From the NCBI GenBank assembly GCA_965263455.1, contig CBDHHN010000002.1, positions 496,001-560,000 of the forward strand: 64,000 nucleotides of DNA. The letters run 5' to 3'. Shown one piece after another: positions 9,036-15,738 of this stretch. Each line of letters starts with the position of its first letter. Position 1 is the first letter of the stretch. Position numbers and translations under genes: made by a program. This stretch comes from CADEDH01 sp965263455. Its GTDB lineage: Bacteria > Actinomycetota > Acidimicrobiia > Acidimicrobiales > SZUA-35. A model generated the notes under the pieces. That model searched no databases, was not told the origin of the DNA, and saw nothing but the letters and a program-made list of their open reading frames with translations.

Positions 9036-10049
9036 TCAGGGTTTGTGACCCCAGACCCGGTGCAGGATCCCGGGGACGAATTCCTCGTCGTCGACGGTGA
9101 CGAAGCCGGCCCGCTCGAGATAGCCGCGAACCTCGGTGATCGAATGGGCCCGGCCACCACTGCCGTAGTGGATCTCGGCCAGACCCCACAACGCGGCGTC
9201 GAGCGGTCCGACGCCGTCGGGGTGCAACATCTCGCCCACGAGATGGAACTCACCCCCGGGCTCCAGGGCCTCGAAGGTCTTGTCGACCACCCGCTGGATG
9301 TTGGTGCCATCGTAGATCGGCAGGTTGGACGCCATCACGGCGCAGTCGCATCCGGTCGGCAGCGGGTCGTGGATGAAGTCGCCGCCGACGGTGCCGACCC
9401 GGTCGGCGACGCCGTTGCGTTCCAGGTACTCGCCGGTGACCACCGTGACCGGTGGCAGGTCGAACACCACGGCCTCCAGCCCCTCGAAGGTCTTGACCGC
9501 GTTGATGCTGTAGGCGCCCGAGCCACCACCCAGATCGAGCAGGCGACGGCGACCGGCGAGGTCGACCCGGCGACAGAATCGGCGACCGGCCCCCATGCCG
9601 ATGGAGTAGGTGGCGGCGTGGTAGCGGCGGGCCCGCTCCACCGTCAGATCCTCGTACATCCCCAGCGTCACCGGAGGCGTGGGGTCGGTCAGTCGCTCGG
9701 TCAGGGCGAACCACTGCGGGACCTCGGGCCGGGTGAACTCCATCCAGGGTCCGGCGTACCGGTCGTCGCCCTTGACCAGGAAGGCCTGAGCGTCGGGGGC
9801 GTTGATCAGCCGACCGTCCCCGGCCCGCTCCAGCAATCCCAGGGACAGCAGGACGGCGACGAGGCGCTCGGCATTGAGTTCGCTCGTCCCCATGGCCGCG
9901 GCCAGCGTCGACAGATCGGTGGCCCCGGCGTCGACATGGGTGAAGACGGCCAGATCGAGAGCGGCGTAGAACACCGCCGACTGGGTGTAGGCCCGGGCCA
10001 GTTGCTGGAGCCGGGTCGTGTCGACCCGGTCCCGGCCCTCGCCGCTCAC
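9036..10049 (-). CDS. SAM-dependent O-methyltransferase-like protein
   Basis: A 337-residue class I methyltransferase of the plant-OMT/hydroxyneurosporene type. The N-terminal half (about 10-110) is a winged-helix dimerisation domain (AVFYAALDLAVFTHV, ELNAERLVAVLLSLGLLER). The C-terminal half is a Rossmann methyltransferase with SAM motif LLDLGGGSGAY and VVFDLPPV. Substrate unknown. The GTG start at 10049 lies 7 bp after the stop of the TGA-containing Rv2466c-type gene on the same strand, so the two are probably co-transcribed. Confidence 0.8.
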   Translation of the reverse strand: MSGEGRDRVDTTRLQQLARAYTQSAVFYAALDLAVFTHVDAGATDLSTLAAAMGTSELNAERLVAVLLSLGLLERAGDGRLINAPDAQAFLVKGDDRYAGPWMEFTRPEVPQWFALTERLTDPTPPVTLGMYEDLTVERARRYHAATYSIGMGAGRRFCRRVDLAGRRRLLDLGGGSGAYSINAVKTFEGLEAVVFDLPPVTVVTGEYLERNGVADRVGTVGGDFIHDPLPTGCDCAVMASNLPIYDGTNIQRVVDKTFEALEPGGEFHLVGEMLHPDGVGPLDAALWGLAEIHYGSGGRAHSITEVRGYLERAGFVTVDDEEFVPGILHRVWGHKP

Positions 10050-10056
10050 GAGCCGG

Positions 10057-10671
10057 TCACGGGCGCTCGCCGAACTCGGGCCGCTCGGTCCGGGTTCGCT
10101 TCAGCTCCCAGAAACCGGGCACGGTGGCGCAAGCCACCATGCCGTCCCACAACCGCAACGACTGCTCCGTGGTCGGCACCCGGGTGATGACCGGCCCGAA
10201 GAGGGCAACCCGATCGCCGTTGTCGTCGTCGAGCGAGATGAGGGGCGTGCCCACGTCGTCGCCGGCCAGATCCAGCCCGACCTTCATCCGGGCCCGGATC
10301 TCGTCGTCCCACGACTCGTCGTCGAAGGCGGCGGCGTGGTCGGTCGAGGCGCCGATTGCGGCCAAGGCGTCTGCGGCGTCGAAGCTCACGTCGCCGTCGT
10401 GGTGGATCCGACGACCGAGCTCCCAGTAGAGATCGAAGACCCGGTCGTCGCCGTCGGCCGCCCGGAGCGACTCCATGACCCGCAGATACCGGTGGGTCTG
10501 GTACACGCGCTCGTAGTAGGGGCTGTCGGTGGCGGGCTGGTTCTTCTCCAGCAGGGAGATGGGCTGCCAGGTGATCTGCAGATCACGATTGGGCTGTACC
10601 TCGTCGACGACCCAACGGGCCGTCACCCAACACCACGGTCAAATGGGATCGACCCAGAAATCGATGTGCAT
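10057..10671 (-). CDS. Rv2466c-type DsbA-fold oxidoreductase, predicted selenoprotein (UPWC active site)
   Basis: A 204-codon gene read through one in-frame TGA at codon 11 (10641-10639). Before the TGA it encodes MHIDFWVDPI; after it PWCWVTARWVVDEV, so the site reads DFWVDPI-[TGA]-PWCW. The mycobacterial mycothiol-dependent nitroreductase Rv2466c, recalled from memory, has DFWFDPLCPWCW there, so the TGA replaces the nucleophilic cysteine of CPWC. The rest is intact to the family C-terminus (DDVGTPLISLD, FGPVITRVP, ELKRTRTERPEF). The ATG at 10671 has a -10 element TAGGTT (10683-10678) 6 nt upstream, as in leaderless genes, and a SECIS-like hairpin lies 15-33 nt after the TGA. Standard callers would report only a shortened protein starting at 10626, without the active site. 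Expected role is mycothiol-linked reduction. The alternative is a nonsense mutation. No sel genes are in this window. Confidence 0.85.
10606..10624 (-). promoter_or_regulatory. SECIS-like hairpin downstream of in-frame TGA
   Basis: On the minus-strand RNA, GACGGCCC pairs with GGGUCGUC (8 pairs, one G-U) around a GUU loop. Counting from the TGA, the stem begins at nt 15 and the loop at nt 23. The bacterial SECIS model known to me asks for a short apical loop with G in its first two positions at about 16-37 nt from UGA, which this satisfies. Confidence 0.6.
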
Positions 10672-10677
10672 GGGGCG

Positions 10678-10683
10678 AACCTA
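10678..10683 (-). promoter_or_regulatory. -10 element for leaderless start of the TGA-containing gene
   Basis: TAGGTT on the minus strand ends 6 nt before the ATG at 10671, the spacing of a leaderless actinobacterial transcript. It supports the upstream ATG rather than the GTG at 10626 as true start. No clear -35 is visible. Confidence 0.45.
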
Positions 10684-10773
10684 GCGCGCCCCGGACCGGC
10701 TCGCCCGCCGACCCCGCTAGCGTCGGTACCCACCGACGGCTTCCCCCGCCCACCGGGCACCGAGGAGTCGTCC

Positions 10774-11277
10774 ATGCCCCCGCACCCAGCCCCGCCGCCC
10801 CGGCCCAACCGGTCCGGTCCCCACCCGGCCGCCGATGGGGCCGGCCCCGTCGGACGAGCCGAGCCGGCGCCCACCGAGCCTCCGGCGCTGTTGGGCCTGT
10901 GGGTCACCACGGTGACGGCGGGCCCGGCTCGGGGGTGCGAGCTCCTGCTGATTCACGGCGAGGCGGGCCTGGCCGACCTCGCCCACGACCGTTCGACCCT
11001 TGACGACGCCATGGCGATCGCCCGGACACCGGGGCGGCACGATGGGGCAAGGGCCGAGGCGACCACGGCCGGCACCCTGATCCTCGACGACCGCAACGTG
11101 CTCGTGGCCCGCGCGCCCGGGGCGCCCCCGAGGGCCGACTCGATGGCGGCGGCGGTCGATCGGCTACGCCGTCTGGCCACCGGCCCCGGCCACCCGACGG
11201 CACCCAGGTTTGTCGTTCGCTACGACGGACCGGATCGGTTGACTATCTTCGAGATCGAAGGACCATTGCCTCCATGA
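10774..11277 (+). CDS. Hypothetical protein coupled to FHA-HTH gene
   Basis: A 167-residue protein with a proline-rich N-terminus (about 1-45) and a small globular part (LLGLWVTTVTAGPARGCELL; RFVVRYDGPDRLTIFEIEG). No domain recognised, no signal peptide. The ATG at 10774 follows GAGGAG. Its stop overlaps the ATG of the FHA-HTH gene by 4 bases (ATGA at 11274), so the two are translationally coupled and probably act together. A TAGCGT -10-like hexamer lies at 10719-10724. Confidence 0.55.
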   Translation: MPPHPAPPPRPNRSGPHPAADGAGPVGRAEPAPTEPPALLGLWVTTVTAGPARGCELLLIHGEAGLADLAHDRSTLDDAMAIARTPGRHDGARAEATTAGTLILDDRNVLVARAPGAPPRADSMAAAVDRLRRLATGPGHPTAPRFVVRYDGPDRLTIFEIEGPLPP

Positions 11278-11990
11278 CCGATGCCGCCCCCGATCCCCCG
11301 CTCCAGCCGGAACTCATCGTCCGCTTCGTGGGCGAGGAGTACCGGCCGGTACAGCAGCTGACCTTCGGTCGTCACGCCGACCTGTGTCTCGACGACAACA
11401 ACTTCCTCCATCGCCGGGCCGGCCGCTTCCGGCTCCGGGACGGAACCTGGTGGCTGGAGAACGTGGGCGGTCGGCTCCGCTTGACCATGGTCTCGTCCGA
11501 CGGCTCCCTGCTCGATCTGCAGCCGGGTTCGTCGAGCCCGCTGCTCGGCGATCGAGGCCAGATCTCGGTCACCGCCGGACCGACCCGTTACGCCCTCGAC
11601 TACGAGCTGCAGCGCATCCAGGTGGCGGTGACCGACCCTTCGGGCTACCGGATCAGCGGTGCCGACACCATGACCTACGGCCCCATCCTCACCCCCCGGG
11701 AGCTGGACTTCGTGGTGGTCATGGCCCAGGGGCGCCTCACCGGTCGGCTGGGACCGATCCCGTCCCACAGCGAGATCGCCGAGATCTGGGGCGTCTCGGC
11801 CAAGACCGTCGACAACACCCTGCAGCGGCTCCGGGCCAAGCTCCGCAGCCAGAACATCAACTCCGTGACCTCGTCCGAGACCCTGATCGAGTATCTGGTC
11901 ACCCAGGGCCTGGTCTCGTTGGCCGACCTGGAGTGGGCCGGCCTCGACAGCCCGGACGGCCCCCGGCCGGCGGCGACCCGGTCCCCCTGA
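11274..11990 (+). CDS. FHA-domain protein with C-terminal helix-turn-helix
   Basis: A 238-residue protein. Residues about 10-110 form an FHA-like beta sandwich (LTFGRHADLCLDDNNFLHRR, then WWLENVGGRLRL). Residues about 140-215 hold a helix-turn-helix of the sigma-4/LuxR kind (SEIAEIWGVSAKTVDNTLQR). This architecture suggests a DNA-binding regulator whose activity depends on phosphothreonine binding, plausibly a target of the neighbouring kinase. The FHA serine-histidine core is weakly conserved, so phospho-binding is uncertain. Confidence 0.75.
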   Translation: MTDAAPDPPLQPELIVRFVGEEYRPVQQLTFGRHADLCLDDNNFLHRRAGRFRLRDGTWWLENVGGRLRLTMVSSDGSLLDLQPGSSSPLLGDRGQISVTAGPTRYALDYELQRIQVAVTDPSGYRISGADTMTYGPILTPRELDFVVVMAQGRLTGRLGPIPSHSEIAEIWGVSAKTVDNTLQRLRAKLRSQNINSVTSSETLIEYLVTQGLVSLADLEWAGLDSPDGPRPAATRSP

Positions 11991-12128
11991 CCTGGAGCGG
12001 CCCGGTCGCCGGGCCCTGATCACGGTCTCGAAGCCGGGATGCATTGCCGTCGATGGCCATGCATGGTGTTCGTTAAGGTGGGTCGAAGTTGGCGGCCGAT
12101 CCACCGGTCCGATCGCGGAGGCATGGAC

Positions 12129-13547
12129 GTGAACAACTTTCCCCAGACGATCACCGAGGTGCTGGCGGCCTATCGTCGGGCCGAGCTGACACCGGTGGAG
12201 ATGGTCGACGAGCACCTGGGTCGCCTGGCCCAGCTGCAGGGCCCGCTGAACTCGTTCGTCTCGGTCGATATCGACGGGGCCCGGGCCGCCGCCCACCGGA
12301 GCCGAGACCGCTGGCTCGAGGGCAACGCACGCCCCCTGGAGGGGATCCCGGTGTCCATCAAGGACCTGGTGGCCATGGCCGGGTTCCCCACCGGTGAGGG
12401 CTCGCGCACCACATCGGAACTGAGCGCCCTGGTCGACGCCCCCGTGGTGGCCCGGCTCCGGGAGGCCGGGGCCGTGATCCTGGGCAAGACCACCACGTCC
12501 GAGTTCGGGTGGAAGGGCATCACCGACTCCCCCGCCTGGGGGGTGACCCGCAACCCGTGGGACACCGACCGGAGCCCCGGCGGGTCCTCGGGCGGAGCCG
12601 GGGCCTCACTGGCCGCCGGGGTCGGCCTGGCCGCCCACGGCAACGACGGCGGCGGCTCGATCCGTATCCCGGCCAGCTACTGCGGTCTGATCGGCCTCAA
12701 GCCCACGTTCGGCCGGGTCCCCCAGGCCCCGGTCACCTCCCCCTATGCGTCGCTCACGGCCAACGGGGCCCTGACCCGCTCGGTGGAGGACGCCGCCCTG
12801 CTCCTCAACGTCCTGTCCCGGCCCGACATCAGGGACTGGCACGCGGTGCCCTACGACGGACGGGACTGGACGGTCGGTGTGAACGACGGGCTCGGCGGGC
12901 TGCGCTTCGCCTACACCGAGACGCTGGGTGAGGCCAAGGTCGAGCCCGAGGTGGGCCAGATCTGCCGGGCCGCCGTCGACCGCATCGCCATGGAGGGGCC
13001 GCCCGTCATCGAGCTGGAGACCGTTATCGACCCACTGCGACCCCAGTTCGAGCAGTACTGGCAGGCCGGGTTCGCCCACCGCCTGCGCTCGATCCCGCTG
13101 GAACGCCGCGACGACCTCGACCCCGGGTTCCGTCGGCTGGCCGAGGCGGGCCTCGATGTCGGGGTCGAGGCTCTGGACGCGGCCCATGGGGCCCGGGCCA
13201 AGCTGGTCAGCACCCTCCGCCGGGTCCACCTCGACTACGACCTGCTGTTGACCCCGACCACCCCGACCACGGCCCCCCGGGCCGACATCGAGTACCACTC
13301 GGCCGATTTCGACCGGTGGGAGCATGCCGTGCCCTTCACCGTGCCCTTCAACCTGACCGGCCAGCCGGCCTGCTCGATCCCCGTCGGCGTGACCCACTCC
13401 GGCATGCCGGTCGGCCTCCAGCTGGTGGCCACCCACCACCGGGAGGACCTGATCCTCCGGGCCGCCCGGGCCGTGCTCGACCTGGTCGGCTGGCGCTGGC
13501 CGGACAAGACCCTGGCCCGCAAGGTCGCGATCCTTCGAGGCGAGTAG
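12129..13547 (+). CDS. Amidase signature family hydrolase
   Basis: A 472-residue amidase with the Ser-cisSer-Lys triad: Lys in PVSIKDLV, the glycine/serine-rich SPGGSSGGAGASLAAG and GGSIRIPASYCGLIGLKP. Hydrolyses carboxamides; related proteins include GatA and aryl-amidases, but no gatB or gatC is nearby, so a stand-alone catabolic amidase is likely. Start choice: GGAGG at 12117-12121 is 7 nt from a GTG at 12129 but only 1 nt from the ATG at 12123, so the GTG is preferred. Confidence 0.9.
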   Translation: MNNFPQTITEVLAAYRRAELTPVEMVDEHLGRLAQLQGPLNSFVSVDIDGARAAAHRSRDRWLEGNARPLEGIPVSIKDLVAMAGFPTGEGSRTTSELSALVDAPVVARLREAGAVILGKTTTSEFGWKGITDSPAWGVTRNPWDTDRSPGGSSGGAGASLAAGVGLAAHGNDGGGSIRIPASYCGLIGLKPTFGRVPQAPVTSPYASLTANGALTRSVEDAALLLNVLSRPDIRDWHAVPYDGRDWTVGVNDGLGGLRFAYTETLGEAKVEPEVGQICRAAVDRIAMEGPPVIELETVIDPLRPQFEQYWQAGFAHRLRSIPLERRDDLDPGFRRLAEAGLDVGVEALDAAHGARAKLVSTLRRVHLDYDLLLTPTTPTTAPRADIEYHSADFDRWEHAVPFTVPFNLTGQPACSIPVGVTHSGMPVGLQLVATHHREDLILRAARAVLDLVGWRWPDKTLARKVAILRGE

Positions 13548-13567
13548 CCGACCGACCAACGGTCGGC
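13547..13567. terminator. Hairpin between convergent amidase and acyl-CoA dehydrogenase genes
   Basis: Perfect 8-bp stem GCCGACCG / CGGTCGGC with an ACCAA loop, starting at the last base of the amidase stop codon and 4 bp before the end of the opposing gene. Probably serves both strands; no T tract. Confidence 0.5.
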
Positions 13568-13571
13568 CGGC

Positions 13572-14738
13572 CTACTTGTAGGAGCCGCCCAACAGCTCCC
13601 GGGCCATGATCAGGCGTTGGACCTCGCTGGGCCCCTCCCCCACCCGGCGGATCCGCAGTTCCCGATACCACCGCTCCAGGGGCAGGTCCTTGGTCATACC
13701 CAGGCCGCCGTGGATCTGCATCGACCGATCGACGACCCGGCCCGCGGCCTCGCTGGCCACCAGCTTGGCCATGGCCGCCTCGGTCCGGAACGGCTCGTCC
13801 CGATCGGCCCGCTGGGCCGCGTCGAGTATGCACCACCGGGCGTGACGGATATCGATCTCGTTGTCGACGATCATCCACTGCACGGCCTGCTTGGAGGCCA
13901 GCACGCTGCCGAACGCCTCCCGGGAGCGGGCCCAGTCGATGGCCATCTCCTGGGCCTTGATGGCGGCCCCGAGGCAACCGGCGGCGTAGGGGATGCGCTG
14001 TCGGGACAACCGGTCGTTGGCGATGGCGAACCCCCGGTTGACCTCGCCCAGCACGTTGGCCGACGAGACCCGCAGCTCGTCCAGCTGAAGCTCGGTGGCG
14101 TAGTGGGTGCTGCGCAGGGTGTGGACGATGCGGCGCACCGTGAACCCCGGCGTGTCGGTGTCGACCAGGAACGCCGTGACCCCGTTGCGGCCGGGATCGT
14201 CCGAGGTGCGGGCGAAGATCAGGGCGTAGTCGGCCTTGTCGGCGCCGCTGATGTACAGCTTGGAGCCGTTGAGGATCCAGTCGTCACCGTCCTGGTGGGC
14301 CCGGGTGTGGATTGCCCGGGCCGGATCGCTGCCGCCCGAGGGCTCGGTCAGGGCGAAACACCCGCGGCGTTCACCCCGGAGCGTGGGGTACAGGTACCGC
14401 TCCTTCTGCTCCTCGGTCGCCTCGTAGAGCTGGGCCAGGCCGGCGCCGCCGAAGGTGCCGTAGCACGGGTTGTAGAGCCCGGCCCGGTGTTGGCTCATCT
14501 CGATGGCCATCAGAGCCCGGGTGGTCACGTCGAGTCCGGGCCCGCCGAACTCGGCCGGGATGTCGAGGCCGTAGAACCCCATCTCCCGGACCATGGCCAC
14601 CAGCCGCTCCTGGTCGTCGGGGGCCAGGGCCCCGGCGTCGGGATCGAGGTCGGCCTCCAGGGGGACGATCTCGTTGGCCACGAACCGGCGGACGGTGTCG
14701 ACGATCAGCTGCTGCTCGTCGCTCAGGGTCAGGTCCAT
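13572..14738 (-). CDS. Acyl-CoA dehydrogenase
   Basis: A 388-residue FAD enzyme introducing a 2,3-double bond into an acyl-CoA, passing electrons to ETF. Visible are the N-terminal helical domain (DEQQLIVDTVRRFVANEIVP), FALTEPSGGSDP at the FAD/substrate site, ITDR-like middle strand segments, SREAFGSVLASKQAVQ and the C-terminal MQIHGGLGMTKDLPLER with EGPSEVQR, where the Glu is the usual base position. The ATG at 14738 overlaps the TGA of the upstream small gene, with GAGGAGCG as ribosome binding site. Substrate chain type cannot be told. Confidence 0.9.
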   Translation of the reverse strand: MDLTLSDEQQLIVDTVRRFVANEIVPLEADLDPDAGALAPDDQERLVAMVREMGFYGLDIPAEFGGPGLDVTTRALMAIEMSQHRAGLYNPCYGTFGGAGLAQLYEATEEQKERYLYPTLRGERRGCFALTEPSGGSDPARAIHTRAHQDGDDWILNGSKLYISGADKADYALIFARTSDDPGRNGVTAFLVDTDTPGFTVRRIVHTLRSTHYATELQLDELRVSSANVLGEVNRGFAIANDRLSRQRIPYAAGCLGAAIKAQEMAIDWARSREAFGSVLASKQAVQWMIVDNEIDIRHARWCILDAAQRADRDEPFRTEAAMAKLVASEAAGRVVDRSMQIHGGLGMTKDLPLERWYRELRIRRVGEGPSEVQRLIMARELLGGSYK

Positions 14739-15115
14739 CACACGCTCCTCGTCGCAGGCGTCCGTCCGCCGTCAGGCGCCAGGCGCCCGGCCGGCCGATC
14801 CCTCTCCTGGTTTCCGACCGGCAGGTCGCCGTGGTCGTGGACATGCACCATCAGCAGTTCCTCCCAACGCGAAAGGTACCCGTGGGTCAGCTCGTGGCGG
14901 AAGACCACGGGCGGGCCCCAGCCCTCGAGCTCGGCCCGATCGGCGGCCGAGGCCAGGGCGGTGCGGATACCGAACGGCTCGCGGCCCCCGGCGTAGCCGA
15001 CATAGAGCACTCGACCCTCGGCATCGCCCAGTTGGAAGACCCCGAGTTGGGCCGGCAGGCCGTCCCGATCCGGGCCGTCGAGCGGAATCCACGGTTTGGT
15101 CAGACGGATGGTCAT
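14738..15115 (-). CDS. Small GIY-YIG-like (DUF7508-type) protein
   Basis: A 125-residue protein with GVFQLGDAEGRVLYVGYAGG followed by FGIRTALASA, a pattern resembling the GIY-YIG fold but without an obvious catalytic Glu context. I recall similar short actinobacterial proteins next to acyl-CoA dehydrogenases, with unknown function. The last 25 residues are polar and disordered. Stop codon overlaps the start of the dehydrogenase gene (TGATG), so the pair is coupled. Confidence 0.55.
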   Translation of the reverse strand: MTIRLTKPWIPLDGPDRDGLPAQLGVFQLGDAEGRVLYVGYAGGREPFGIRTALASAADRAELEGWGPPVVFRHELTHGYLSRWEELLMVHVHDHGDLPVGNQERDRPAGRLAPDGGRTPATRSV

Positions 15116-15163
15116 CCGATGGTCCCCCTGTCGTCCTCGACCCGTTGCGTCCGGGACCCAGTG

Positions 15164-15553
15164 TTAGTGGCCGTCCCGGCCGGAGTCGAGCCGACGGGCG
15201 AAGCTGATCTCATGGCCGTCCGGGTCGCGGACGTGGAAGTACCGCTCGCCCCATGGAGCGTCCCGGGGCTCGAACTCGGGCCGATGGCCGGCGTCGACCA
15301 GGCGGCGCCACACGTCATCGGGTGAGGGCACATGGAGGATGACCCGCCCCCACAGCCCGGGGGCCGGCCCTTCGCCCCCCGACAGGTTGAGGAAGTTCGC
15401 CCCGTGCTGGAGCGAGGTGAACTCGGCCCCGGGTCCGCCATAGGCCACCGACAGGCCGGCGGCCCGGTAGAAGGCGACCGACGCCTCCATGTCGGCGGTG
15501 AAGAGGGTCACGGCGTTGATCTCGCTCCCGATCCCGGGCGGCGTGTTGCTCAT
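15164..15553 (-). CDS. VOC (glyoxalase/bleomycin-resistance) family protein
   Basis: A 129-residue vicinal-oxygen-chelate protein with paired beta-alpha-beta-beta-beta units: INAVTLFTADMEASVAFYRA at the N-terminus and YFHVRDPDGHEISFARRL at the C-terminus with the usual metal-binding Glu. Function may be a lyase, dioxygenase or binding protein. The ATG at 15553 follows GGAGCC; the frame runs further upstream but into non-coding sequence. It is divergent from the pseudokinase gene. Confidence 0.8.
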   Translation of the reverse strand: MSNTPPGIGSEINAVTLFTADMEASVAFYRAAGLSVAYGGPGAEFTSLQHGANFLNLSGGEGPAPGLWGRVILHVPSPDDVWRRLVDAGHRPEFEPRDAPWGERYFHVRDPDGHEISFARRLDSGRDGH

Positions 15554-15738
15554 GGCTCCTAGTCTGATCGATGGGCCGGGCCGGAGGGTCGGACGGGAGA
15601 CAATGCCCTCGTTGCGCCCTCTACGGACCGCGACCCATCCGCTACCGTGGGAGCGGGTACGAGGGTGCGGGAACACCGGTCCGGTCTACGGTGCAACGGC
15701 TGACCCGTCGGGCTCGTCCGAGCAGGTGAAAGGGCCCG

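Noticed and set aside
10057..10626. Truncated DsbA-like gene starting at the internal GTG at 10626, or pseudogene by nonsense mutation
   Set aside because: The shortened product lacks the redox motif that defines the family. Upstream codons fit the family exactly, the TGA replaces only the catalytic Cys, and a leaderless-type -10 precedes the upstream ATG. Pseudogene remains possible but less likely.
12123..12128. ATG at 12123 as amidase start
   Set aside because: GGAGG ends 1 nt before it; the GTG at 12129 has correct 7-nt spacing.
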